From Pseudeuparius sepicola (taxonomy: Eukaryota; Arthropoda; Insecta; Coleoptera; Anthribidae), in contig OY987299.1 in NCBI GenBank assembly GCA_963920635.1, forward strand, positions 133,111,373 through 133,175,372: DNA of 64,000 nt. The letters are read 5' to 3'. This document shows positions 13,528-24,411 of the stretch, piece by piece (the first letter of the stretch is position 1; each line of letters opens with the position of its first letter). Made by a program: the position numbers and the translations under genes. Below the pieces are notes generated by a model. It was not told where the DNA came from, did not search any database, and saw only the letters and a program-made list of their open reading frames with translations.

Positions 13528-14592
13528 ATATAATAATATTAGAAGTTTAGTAGATTTAGTATTAGTTTTTAAATAAAAAATATTCTAAAATTTTAAGGCA
13601 TTGCTCCTTTTGCTCTAAAAAGAAGGGCTCTGGATATACAATCCAATCCCCAGTGATTCCGATCGTGTGATTTTAACCGCGGTTATCTTTCTGGTTGTCC
13701 TTGGTTTTAGCCCTACAATAACCAACAAATGTCACCATCGAAACTCGCCTAAAAATATATTTAATGAATGTTCATACCTAACTCCCTTCCTTGTCTTACT
13801 CATGAAATTGCCCCTTTTTGTCGAGCCGTAGCGAACTTATTTCGATTCTGGGCTCGGAGGCTGGCGTCGTTAGACCATCCACCGAGTCTTCAGGTGAGGT
13901 TCCGATGCTTCCGGCGCCCCCAAACAAGAAAAAATATGCGATATCTAAGTGTGATTCTGGAGGAACTATAACCGGGAATCACCGGGTGTAGGTACAGTTG
14001 GTTGATGATGAACAATGGGGTACGACGCCTATAGGTTCTGACGTCATTGGCTATAACCAACAATAACCGAATCGCGTAAACGTGTTTGGTATTTACCGGT
14101 TATTAATGGTTATCCGCATAAAATCGACTGGGTATGGAGGCAATCGAAGCGTCAGCCTCACCTCCGGAGGCAGGCGGCTTCTCAGCCTCGAATCCGCCTC
14201 ACCTGTACGCCGGTGTGAACGTCTGACGACTCCCGGGGGACCTGGAAGGTGGCCGGGGGGCGATACCATCGAGTGGACACCCCCGGAGAGGCGTAGCTTC
14301 GGAATTGATTAGGGTAACGCGGTCTAAGGGCGTGATAAGGAGATGGGGGTAGTAATAAGTGAGTCATTAATCCCCATGGGCTGTCCCGGGGATTTGGGGG
14401 GGGGGGGGCATCGGTCATTTAATTTGGGGGAAACGTAAGTGAATAGGATGGGGAGGGGGAGGTTTTTTGCAGCGGTCGATTCTAAATGTGCTTCCGCACG
14501 GAAAATTTCCATGGGTTGGTACGATTACATTTTAAAAACTAATTTGATAATTGCCATGGTTATTTACAGTCATCTGGGTTCCTAAACAGAGC
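13528..14592. other. Non-coding stretch with a GC-rich island and a poly-G run
   Basis: No gene was recognised. 13876-13922 is an inverted copy of 13024-13063. The part at about 14140-14310 is unusually GC-rich for the neighbourhood, and a long run of G lies around 14396-14408. Open frames here on both strands overlap one another and look like by-products of the base composition. Confidence 0.45.
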
Positions 14593-15745
14593 TGGTCAGA
14601 TCTATTTAGAAAAGATCGTTTTAAAGATCTAAGATCGCGATCTTGATCTTAGATCTTTTTTGTTTCACTAAAGAACGATCTTTTTAAAAAGGTCGTTTCA
14701 AAAAGACTGATCTTTGATCTTAATTTGACGATCTTAGATCATTTTAAAGATCTAAGATCGTTATAACGATCTAAAATATTTTCCTCATTTGTTTTCGTTC
14801 ATTATTGAAACGTTTCTGTGATTTTTTTATACAAAATTATGTAGGTAGAAAGGTAGGTATATATTTTTTAGAAGAATGAATAGTTTTGTACGAACAAGAA
14901 TTTTTCTTTTTATACATATATTATAATCTACATGTTATTTCTAAAATATATGTATTACGAATTCACTTACTTACGTTACTAACGAGCGTTCATTTAAATC
15001 AGTTTACCTCAGGAGGTCTCTAGGTGTCAGCTAAAGTGCAAATTGTCAGAATTCGCGAAAAATGACAAATAATATAAACAAACTGACCTACATTTTACCT
15101 ACAACTACAAGAACCATAGACTTATGACCCTTGCTTATTAAGTCTATGACAAGAACCTATTTTGAGGTCAAATTTAAATGAATCCTTTATGTTAATTTGT
15201 ATATTATTTTCAATGATCTATTTCTCAAAAATTCCGAATTTTATAACTTAAGTTATAAAATTATAAATTGTATAAATAATCGGTGAACACGTTTTTACAA
15301 GAAAAGTCTAATTCTCCATAGGTATATCAACTGATTGATTACATAACCAGTTCAGTTAGAGTAGTAACTTTACGTAACTAGTTACATAAAATTTTACTTT
15401 ACACAACTAGTTACGTAAAACTGAACATATCATCACTTGCTCAAGTTTTGAAAGATGTCACTTTATACTATGTCAAAATTAGGAAAAGTATTTATAGACA
15501 TCTATATCTGTTAACTATATAATATCATGAATTTTATTTAAAGATCTTAGATCATTTAAAGGACCTTAGATCGTTTAGAAGATCTTAGATCGTTTAGAAG
15601 ATCTTAGATTGTTTAGAAGATCTTAGATCGTTTAGAAGATCTTAGATCGTTCAAAAGATCTTAGATCGATTGATCTTTTTTAAATAGATAATTTTTAGAC
15701 GATCTTTGATCTAAGATCGTTTTTACATGAAAAGATCTATATTTA
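14593..15745. repeat. Clusters of GATC-palindrome repeats, including a 19-bp tandem array
   Basis: Two clusters rich in AGATCTTAGATC and its inverse lie at about 14593-14785 and 15538-15745, separated by about 750 bp of AT-rich sequence. In the right cluster, 15545-15668 is a tandem array of a 19-bp unit (ttagatcgtttagaagatc), about six copies. The unit is largely self-complementary, so each copy and the clusters as a whole can fold back. The clusters may be the two ends of one element; this is inference. Confidence 0.65.
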
Positions 15746-16189
15746 ACACGTGCAAAGAAAAAACATCAAAATAATTTAACTTTAAATTTAAGTAATAATT
15801 TTACGAATCAAGTTTCCTACGCCTTATTTCATGAAATAAGGCGCATTTTCAAAATCAAATCAAATTTGAAATAAATGAAATAATGCTAATTTGTACACTC
15901 TTCTAACCGGTGATTAGGTGACAAAACTGCGACCATTTCATTATAGCATTAGAGTGTAATTTGTATTTTTGATAATGTGAATACCTGTTTTTAGATTTTT
16001 CCTAAATTATGTTCTCTGACGTCTCATATTATTTGTATAATTCACTTAGGTATAATGACAAACGTTTACGATCCGAAAATAGCAGCAAACTTCCTGAAAC
16101 TACAAAAATTCTCCACTATGCAATTCCCCTATTTTTATAATGTACCGTTGGTAAATTACAAACACGACACAAAATATTGTAATATAGGT

Positions 16190-16392
16190 AGTAAAGTATA
16201 AATGAACTCACTTGGAACACACTGATATCCGGAGCGCGATCTATTTCATAGCATTTACCACGCTCTGCTACTGGTAAAAATACCAGACTTATCAGCAGAA
16301 ATCACCCGTTAAAATTCAAATGTTTTATGCGATCGACGTCGACCTAGTCAAGGAGGCAGCCAATAAGAAAGCGAGCGTAGCGATTTGATTGG
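16190..16392 (+). repeat. Dispersed repeat, copy 1 of 4
   Basis: This piece, containing cttggaacacactgatat, gctactggtaaaaatac and gtcgacctagtcaaggaggc, is repeated in the same orientation at 38140-38335 and inverted at 19857-19992 and 36997-37136. Similarity to the 38-kb copy stops near 16392. It lies on the opposite strand to the 19.7-kb copy, so the two bracket the block between them as inverted repeats. Confidence 0.8.
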
Positions 16393-16798
16393 CATAAGTT
16401 ACAAACCCAACCAAACCTTGTTTTGACAGAAACCACCAACCACCACCACAGTCCCGTCTCGCTTTTCCAATTTTGCACGTTTGCTTGAAAAACGTCACGT
16501 GACATGTCCCATCTCGCCTTCTCCCGGACAAAAAACACGAATTATTACCGTTATAGAGCGTCGTCGCGGGCCTCCCCGGCCGAGGGCTTTACGTTCATGG
16601 TTTATGACGATGCGAACGAGCACTTCGCCCCAGCAAACCTTCTGGAGGTAGCAAAATTGGATATCTAATAAGGGAATTCGGCCCAAGTGGCGTTTTGGCG
16701 AAAGCACAGGGCGCAGAGGCCCGGTGAAAATATCAGAGGCGTGCGGGCTTTAGAAAAAATTTCAGTTTTTGCTTCTTTAGGTTAGCAAAGAGGTTGAC

Positions 16799-16833
16799 CC
16801 CAAGGTTAGTTTAGAGGATATAAACTAACCTTG
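16799..16833. repeat. Perfect short inverted repeat of a transposon end
   Basis: ccaaggttagttta is followed after a few bases by its inverse, taaactaaccttgg. The same end sequence occurs at 58733 (ccaaggttagtttatagg) and inverted at 55338-55355. This looks like two transposon ends left almost abutting, or a minimal deletion derivative. Confidence 0.6.
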
Positions 16834-16882
16834 GTTGACCTTTTAGATACCAAGGACAACAACTGGCACGCCATAGTGTATA

Positions 16883-18356
16883 CAGGGTATGTTTTTTTTT
16901 ATGCCCACTATGGGGATCTCGGAAACCAGCAGAGCTAGAACAAAGGTTAAATAATAATAATAATAATAATAATGGGGAAAGAATTGCAGTTTTGAAGACT
17001 CAACATTTTGACCCATAAAATGGCTTTTTTCGATCTGTAGCAAGCAACACGCATAATTTTAAACTTTTGGTCAATACAAATTTCAATGTAAGTAATTACT
17101 CACATTTTGAAACAAAAATTATTTAGAAATAGTATTTATCACAATGGCAGTTATTAGCATTTGCGCAAAAAGCCTAATAACGGCCATTGTGATAAATATT
17201 TTTTAAATAATTTTTGTCTCAAAATGTGAGTAATTACTTAGATTAAAATTTGTATTGACCAAAAATTTAAAATTATGCGTGTTGCTCGCTACAGATCGAA
17301 AAAAGCCATTTTTTGGGTCAAAATGTTGACTCACCACGTACCTACTGTACATTGAGTCTTAATGCCCAATGTAATGCCCCTTCTGGATTTTTGAAAAAGT
17401 TCATGGCTCACTAGATATTTTGAAAAGAGTGATTTTTTGCTGTTTCATCAGATCTCTGTAGCTCCCTTATTTCTGATTATACAGAAAAACTGTAGAGACA
17501 AAAATTGTAGATAATTGTGATCTTAATACGATAATCTAATCCAATTTTTTATGTTGTTTGTGATTTTTGAGATATGACATAAACTTGTGTATTTTTAAAT
17601 GTAAATCATAGTTGGCTGTGGCCTTATAAAGTCGGCCATTTTTTGAGCTTTCCAAAAATATAATACTCGGCATAGTTATTATAAACAATAAAAGATCTAT
17701 GGCTAATTTTCTGTTTTTTTTTTAATTTTCACATAGTCAGCCATGGAATATTTTCATAATTACGGTCTATTTTATAATTAGACATACTTCAAACTTTCTA
17801 ATATTTTGTTTTTAGCTGGTAACAAAATGTAACAAAATAAAACAAAAATTAAAAAACTGAAATTCAAATTATTATTATTTTAAAAGATCACCTTTTAAAA
17901 TAAAAAAGGTATTCAAACAATCCACCATTATTATTTATGCAAATATTGCATCTTTTTAAAACTGAATTTGTCGCCTTTCTTAGAGAGCGCCTGTCAATAC
18001 TGGCAATTGCTTCTAAAACAACTGTTCTTAATTCATACTTTATTTTGTACTGTTCCTCACAAAAAAGAAATCCAAAACAGACAAATCGGGGGATCGGGGC
18101 TGCCAGGAAATAGGTCTATTTCTCCCTATCCAACTATTTGGAGAGAACTGACCAGCTAAAAATAAAATATTTGAAAGTTTGAAGTATGTCTAATTGTAAA
18201 ATAGAACGTAATTATGAAAATATTCCATGGCTGACTATGTGAAAATTTTAAAAATTAGAGCATTCAAAACTGCAATTTTTTTCCCCATGTAACCTTTGTT
18301 CTAGCTCTGCTAGTTTCCGAGATCCCCATAGTGGGCATCGAAAAAAACTCGCCCTG
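16883..18356. mobile_element. Foldback element with CAGGG ends and about 70-bp terminal inverted repeats
   Basis: The left end cagggtatg (16883) is preceded by TA and the right end cgccctg (18356) is followed by TA. The terminal 70 bp are inverted copies (atgcccactatggggatctc against gagatccccatagtgggcat). Two further inverted pairs lie inside. 16985-17150 with 17185-17335 forms a long hairpin centred near 17167. 17705-17820 pairs with 18150-18255. There is no coding capacity. TA at both borders is compatible with a Tc1/mariner-type target, but the family is not proven. Confidence 0.75.
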
Positions 18357-18375
18357 TATATTCGTACCTAGGAGA

Positions 18376-19691
18376 GAGGTCCTTAAAAATATTATACAAA
18401 TTGTATTTAAAGGCTCTAAAAAAGAATAAAATAAACTTTGAAATAATTCAAACCAATCTATCTATCGATCTAAAGCGTGCGTTTGAAGTAGTTGATAGGG
18501 AAATATTGTTGATTAAATTGTTAGAGTATTATGGTATTGTACAGGGTGCTCACCAGTGGTTTAAATCATATCTTTGTGACAGGCACCAAAGAACAAAAAT
18601 TGAATTTAGTAAATCTAATAGAATCATAGTGGACAGGGGCGTGCCCCAGGGCAGTGTGTTAGGTCCAATACTTTTCTTACTATTTATTAATGAGATATTT
18701 CAAATTAAAGAGGATTCTGATTTTGAGATCCATCTATTTGCTGATGACACAATAATCTATTTGAAGGAGACTGATGGATGTAGATGTAGCTATTGGTAAG
18801 GTTAATGTTATAATGAAAAAGGTGCAAGACTGGTTGGCGAATAATAGATTAATAGTAAATGCAACCAAATCCAAATATATGATAATCGGAAACAGAAACT
18901 ATTCCTGCCAAAGTCCTGTTCAGCCTGTAATGTTTGATGGGAATGGGTTAGAAAGAGTGTATTCCATGAAATATCTGGGTATATATATAGATCACGGATT
19001 GATGTTCTCTGAGCATGTTAATTATTTATGTAAAAAAATGCTAAGAAGTTGGGATTTGCTTATAGAGTAAGTCGCGATCTCAGTAGTTACAGTAAATATT
19101 TGATTTACAACACAATCATAAAGCCGCATTTCGATTACTGTTCAACTATATTGTTTATGTGTAGTAATACTGATATACAAAAATTACAACTGCTACAAAA
19201 CCGATGCATGAGATTCCTCCTGGGTGCCAATAGATTTGAAAGTATACTTAGGATGCGCAATAGTCTACATTGGTTGCCGGTAAAAATACATATAATCTAT
19301 AAAACTATGATTAGCTGATTAATGGACTGTTACCAGAATACCTATTAGGTGAAATCAATTTCCGTCATAACGTGCATACGTATAACACGAGACAGATAGC
19401 TCATGTACACATACCAGCAACTAACTTGGTGAAAACCAAAAAAATAATATTTGATTCTGGTATGACTCAGTATAATAACCTTCTTAAATCGGTAAAAGAA
19501 TCATCTACATTATCATTGTTCAAAGGTAGACTCTCCAAATACTTGTTTGATAATTTTTAATACTTGTATGACGTGATATTGTGATTTTTATGTTATACTA
19601 ACTGTTCTTTTACATATTAACTGTATTTTACTATTGTGAATGTATATTATATTAGCCTGCTGCTAAATAAATAGATTACTTACTTACTTAC
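18376..19691 (+). pseudogene. 5'-truncated, frameshifted non-LTR retrotransposon (LINE) reverse transcriptase
   Basis: The translated pieces give the palm and thumb of a LINE reverse transcriptase: DLKRAFEVVDREILLIKLL, then GVPQGSVLGPILFLLFIN, then LFADDT (18401-18770). The C-terminal part follows at 18774-19070, 19049-19318 and 19372-19560. At least three frame breaks separate these pieces. One is near 18775, where a GATG-like 4-base repeat adds bases; the others are near 19046 and 19316. The endonuclease domain and everything upstream are missing, as in ordinary 5' truncation. The 3' tail ends in a short TTAC repeat (about 19676-19691), consistent with a CR1/L2- or Jockey-like LINE; I cannot fix the clade. 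It lies immediately downstream of the foldback element ending at 18356. Confidence 0.88.
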
Positions 19692-19992
19692 CAAAGCAAA
19701 CGAATAATTTTGTTATACTCAAAACAACACCACACAAAAATCTGTACACAAAACCATAATCCGTACAATAAAGCGCAATCCTTATTTCCGTGCACGGCAC
19801 TGGTTATACTGGCCTAACTGGCCCACGTCGACACCTGCTCCACGCGGATCTCCGAATCGTTACGCTCGCTTTCTTAGTGGCTGCCTCCTTGACTAGGTCG
19901 ACGTCGGCCGCATAAACACCTTCGAATTTTATACGGGTGATTTCTGCTGATAAGTCTAGTATTTTTACCAGTAGCAGAGCGTGGTAAATGGT
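19692..19992 (-). repeat. Dispersed repeat, copy 2 of 4 (inverted)
   Basis: This is an inverted copy of about 38140-38512: caaagcaaacgaataatttt here against aaaattattggtttgctttg there. Shared blocks include ctggcctaactggcccacg and gactaggtcgacgtcg. The part at 19857-19992 also matches 16230-16385. It has no coding capacity. Confidence 0.8.
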
Positions 19993-20798
19993 AAATATCA
20001 CCTACCTAATTACTCATAAAAAGAATTAGGTTGCTTATTTTCTTTATATGAAAATATAAGGGTAAATTATCGCATGTCAATTGATTTGCGATTAAATAGT
20101 AAAAAGGCGCTCCCATAATTGTGCTTATAAATTAACAATTAAACGTTTCAGAAATCCGTAAAATTGAAAGATTCATAACGCCCGTGAACAATTCTAGACA
20201 AGAATTCTGTTGAGAACGTGTAACAATGTAAGTAGGGCTATTTGTCGACGAAATAATCCTCTCCGAAATCGAGAGAAGTATCCTCGGAGAATCAACGTAC
20301 AAAATTGAATTTTCGCGTTAGCAGTTTTCCATCATCTCGAATTTTCAAAGCTGTTTATAAGGCTCCTGTTATAGGATTTAGGGTTTATGTTTATAGATGA
20401 GTTAGGCGTCTAATTCCTGCGCGAGTTTCGAAATGAATCCTTACAATATTTAGTTGGCTTAACATGACTGTTTTCTATTTATCTCAAAAACTAAAGGGAT
20501 CTAGATGTACGTTGCGCGTGGACTTAAAATATTGCTCTATTTGCATAAAATATATTCCGCTTACATTTTATGTCGCAAGAAAAGAACATCAAATATTTCA
20601 GGGCGGTCTCCAGCTTTATTTTGGCAAAAATATTTGCATGAAAGCAAAGAGGAAGAACTAGAGAAAGTTGGCGAAATGTAAAGATTGAAATTGAAAAATA
20701 TAGGTACCAAACGAGAAAAGTAATATTTATGTTGGCATTGAATAATTCACTATTTAGTGACACCATTTACTGCATGTTAAAATGGCTCAAATTAACTA
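19993..20798. other. AT-rich stretch, no gene seen
   Basis: No family resemblance was found in the short open frames at 20464-20661 (+) and 20524-20766 (-), which overlap on opposite strands. Confidence 0.45.
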
Positions 20799-20808
20799 TA
20801 AGGTAAAG

Positions 20809-21361
20809 CACGGGCGTAGCCAAGGGGGGGGGGTTTCGGGGGTTCAAACCCCCCCCCCACGAAATAAGCAAAATATTACCACAGACCTATATAGCTTCGC
20901 ATATAGTTTGGAATGCCTAGATATGTGCGATAAAAACCTTTATCCTAATATTTACACATTACTACAAATCTTGGCTACCATTCCTGTATCCACTGCTACC
21001 CCAGAAAGGTCTTTCTCGAGCCTAAGGAGACTGAAAAACTATTTACGAAACACTACAAGTGAAAACATACTTAATGGTTTGGCTCTAATGAACATTCACT
21101 ATGGAACAGAAATTCATGCAGATGAAGTAGTGGATATATTTAAAAGAAAAAGCCGAAGATTTCTTCTTTAATGGTTTTAGATTTAGCGCAGAGGAACGAA
21201 ATTAATTTATCCATTTCATTTAAAGTTAACAACTTTATAAATATGTCGTAGTTTTTCGGATGAATATATAGATATTAAATTTCATGTAAGTATATTTTTG
21301 TTGTTTTATTTACTTCTCAAACTAAACCCCCCCCCAAAACTAAATCCTGGCTACGCCCGTG
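20809..21361 (+). mobile_element. hAT deletion derivative (553 bp)
   Basis: The terminal inverted repeats are cacgggcgtagcca on the left and tggctacgcccgtg on the right. The flanking 8-mers aggtaaag (20801-20808) and agggaaag (21362-21369) differ by one base and are the likely hAT target duplication. Long runs of G follow the left end and runs of C precede the right end. It contains only the C-terminal piece of a transposase. It is about 99% identical over the shared part to the second copy at 34892-36023, so the family moved recently. Confidence 0.9.
20905..21171 (+). pseudogene. hAT transposase C-terminal dimerisation domain fragment
   Basis: The frame encodes SLECLDMCDKNLYPNIYT followed by ATIPVSTATPERSFSSLRRL and a C-terminal tail ending in RRFLL. 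The segment from PVSTATPERSFS to LNGLALMNIH is the hallmark of the hAT dimerisation region. That region lies at the transposase C-terminus and mediates oligomer formation. The N-terminal zinc finger and catalytic core are absent. The upstream part of the open frame (from 20782) includes flank and terminal-repeat sequence and is not part of the protein. Confidence 0.9.
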
Positions 21362-22272
21362 AGGGAAAGTCTCCGAATTTCGGATACTACTTTAAATTTA
21401 CCAAGTATTTATTACACAGAAGTGTTTTTTATTTATTTTTTCATATAAGCATATGCAACGTGTTAAAATGAAACAAAATTTATTGTCAAAAGATTTTTAC
21501 TACATTTGTTTTTTCCAAGAAAACGACGGTATATGAATTCGGTACATTTTGGTGAGACTGAAAAAAGGTTCCTAATTTCGGACACTGTATCCGAAATTAA
21601 GAGACTACTTTTTACAAGTGTAAAAACTATATATTTAAACAAAGGGCGCACACATACGTTTTTTCTAGCTTCTTTATTAGCTTGTTTGATGTAATTTCCA
21701 ATGTTTCGGGACCGAAATAAAATTGGAGACACTAGGATAGGTAGATATCCCATTTGTAATAAAATAATAGCCAGTTTCAATGGATCTGTCACTTTTTCTG
21801 AAAATAAACAATTTACTCACAACCAGCATATTATATTAAGCCAGAATTTTGGGTTTGATGGTATCCGAAATTAAGAACTTCAGACTATCCGAAATTAGGC
21901 ACCTTTTCACTTTTTAGGTTAGAGTAATGCAGTACTGTTATTTTTGAAATCTGTTTAATTGTGACTAGAGTACTGGCTTAATTAATATATTCACTTACCT
22001 AGGACGCAAACATAAAATTGTGGAACGATTATTTCAAAGGTCGACACAGCTCAAATCGCTACTGAACATAAAACTCCGCCATGCAATTTAGATGTTTGGA
22101 GCTGCCATCTATCGGAGAGAGATTGTACCACCACAATATTGCATAGTGGGCTTAATTTGACTTTTTGCATTGTATAGGGTGAGGTTTCAATTTAAAACAA
22201 CAGATGGCTTCTTAGATAAACCACTATCCGAAATTAGGAAACCATCCGAAATTAGGCGACTTTCCTCTACCA

Positions 22273-22736
22273 TGACCAATAACGTGTCATGTCACGCTGT
22301 TACTTTTGAAAAAAAAGTTTCGCCGATTGCCTAAAAATAGACCGGAGCGCCGGTGTTCGATCATGCTGTACATAAAAAAATTAATGGCCAGTTATTTTCC
22401 GAACAATATTTTTGGGTGCAAAATTGTTTTTATTCTAAAAAACCAAAATGGTACATTTCCGCCGTGTGCCTATTCCTTTAACCGTAAATCAAACAATAGC
22501 GTTTGTTTTTAAAGTGCTAAGTTTACAAACAAAACGCGGAGTGCAATACGGTTATGCAGCAATGCGGATTCATGAAAATTTATATACGTTTGGCCCTGAT
22601 GCTCGCTTTTTGGTGATAAAAATTCCATGCTAGTCTAGCGGGTTTATGGTACATAGTGCGCATTCACATTCCTAATGAATGATTTTCGATGGAAAATTTA
22701 GAAATAAATATTAATACTTGAAGTCAAAGATATTTT
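22273..22736. other. AT-rich stretch, no gene seen
   Basis: Only short overlapping open frames are present (22306-22512 and 22448-22633), without recognisable domains. The last 14 bases, gtcaaagatatttt (22723-22736), are the left copy of a flanking duplication described in the next entry. Confidence 0.45.
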
Positions 22737-23273
22737 AATTACAAGAAAAGGTGATAATGGGCAAACACTCAAAGTTAACAAAAAGAAAAAAACTAGTAAC
22801 CGCATACACGTGTTTCATGCTATTTGGCAATCATCAGTACGGTGTAACATTGACCAAATCAAAAGATAGGCATGATTGGGGAAGCAACAAATGCACCTTT
22901 TCTTGTAATTATTACATTTACACTCGCTAATCTTACATCCTTATTGTCATTGTATCTTGGGTTATGAAGATTTCCACGCAGGTCGCTTTAGCAGCCTCCG
23001 TGGCGATGTTAGTACAAGCCCCAAAATAGGGGATGTGCTGACTGAAGCTGCAAATGTGCTGTTGGCTCCTGCCTGGACTTCATTTGTTGCTTCCCAAATC
23101 ATGCCTATCTTTTGATTTGGTTAATGTTACACTACCGTACTGATGATTGCCAAATAGCATGAAACACGTGTATGCGGTTACTAGTTTTTCTTTTTGTTAA
23201 CTTTGAGTGTTTGCCCATTATTACCTTTTCTTGTAATTATTATATTTACACTCGCTAATCTTACATCCTTATT
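22737..23273. mobile_element. Compound inverted-repeat element flanked by a 14-bp duplication
   Basis: The order is inverted arm (22737-22893), tail (about 22898-22952), middle (22953-23080), direct arm (23081-23237) and tail again (to 23273). The arms are inverted copies of about 157 bp (aaccgcatacacgtgtttca against tgaaacacgtgtatgcggtt). The tail (tttacactcgctaatcttac and on to ttattgtc) occurs twice in direct orientation. The same 14-mer, gtcaaagatatttt, stands at 22723-22736 and 23274-23287, a convincing target duplication. Its length fits retroposition better than hAT or mariner insertion, but the element type is unknown. Confidence 0.7.
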
Positions 23274-23459
23274 GTCAAAGATATTTTGTTAAAAATCGTT
23301 ACTCCTCTTTTTTAATTTCATAAGGATTGGGGAGAAAATGTTGTATTATTGATTTTTTTTATCCAACAAAGTTGAGCTCAGCTTATAGGGGTCGCAAAAA
23401 AATCCAAACACGATGACAGGGTTGCTTGGGGACTGCCTCCTGAGTGTCCAGCTAGAAGA

Positions 23460-24405
23460 TTATGCACCTTAATAAAAGTTTTAGGAGATCATATTCTGAA
23501 CAACTTTTCCTTATAAATTGTTTTTGTATCTCCAGCGCATTATATTATGACAAAAATTCTGTATGCTGCAGAGGTGGTCTTGTAAATATTTTGTTTTACA
23601 AAAAAATTATTTTAATAAAAGTTGTAGGAGATCAAATTCTGAACAACTTTTTTCATAAAAAATGTTTGTATCTCTAATACTTAATGATTTACAGGGCATT
23701 ATATGAAAAACAATTCGTTTACTGTACAGGACTGGTTTTGTAAATATTTTTTATCTCGAGTACCTACTTAACAAGTTACAGCGCATTTATAACAAATATT
23801 TCGCAGTTTTGTCAATTAATTATTAGAAATACCTTGAATGCATGAAACATGTTGTTTTTGGCTGTTTTTTGTTGTGTTTACTTTATAAACAAACAGTACC
23901 TACTATTTTAGGTAAATGCAAATGATTTCAGACTTCTATACAAAATACTAAATAAAAGTGTGCTTCGTATATTTTATTAAGGGGGTGATACAACAAAGAA
24001 AATAGTATATTATTTTGCAACACGAGTTGAAAATAGTAAAAAAAAATAAGTAAAATTTTAGAGCATTTGCTCCTCTCTAACTTTTATTAAGGTAATTTTT
24101 TTGTAAAAAAAATGTTTACAAGACCAGTCTTGTGGTAAACGAATTTTTTGCCATATTATGTATAATGCCAAATAAATCATTAAATATTAAAGATACAAGA
24201 AAAGGTTGATTAGAATTTGATCCTATAAAACTTTTATTAATGTCATTTATTTGTAAAAAAATGCATAAGGCTACCCTCGCACCGCGCGGAATTTTTTCAT
24301 ATAATGTGCTGTAATTCGTTAAGTAATAGAGAAACTAACAAAATTATGAAAAAAAGTTGTTCAGAATTTGATTTCCTACAACTTTTATTAAGGTTATTTT
24401 GCTCT
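23460..24405. repeat. Degenerate direct and inverted repeats around taataaaagtt..ctgaacaactttt
   Basis: A block with aataaaagttttaggagatc and ttctgaacaactttt occurs at about 23470-23530 and 23620-23680. It recurs inverted at about 24215-24240 and 24355-24400 (aaagttgttcagaatttgat, cctacaacttttatta). The set forms imperfect inverted pairs around a centre near 23950 and ends where the minisatellite starts. There is no coding sequence. Confidence 0.6.
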
Positions 24406-24411
24406 AAAAAA

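Larger units (their letters stand above)
20799..22272. mobile_element. pogo-like non-autonomous element, interrupted at its left end by a hAT element
   Basis: The right end reads, on the opposite strand, gaggaaagtcgcctaatttcggat. The left end, after removing the hAT copy at 20809-21361, reads aggtaaagtctccgaatttcggat. These are imperfect terminal inverted repeats. The terminal motif ccgaaattagg or its inverse recurs inside at about 21373, 21577, 21590, 21865, 21890, 22226 and 22245. TA stands next to both ends. This layout matches the autonomous pogo-type transposon at 29581-33654, but no transposase is left. Assignment to pogo rests on layout only. Confidence 0.5.
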
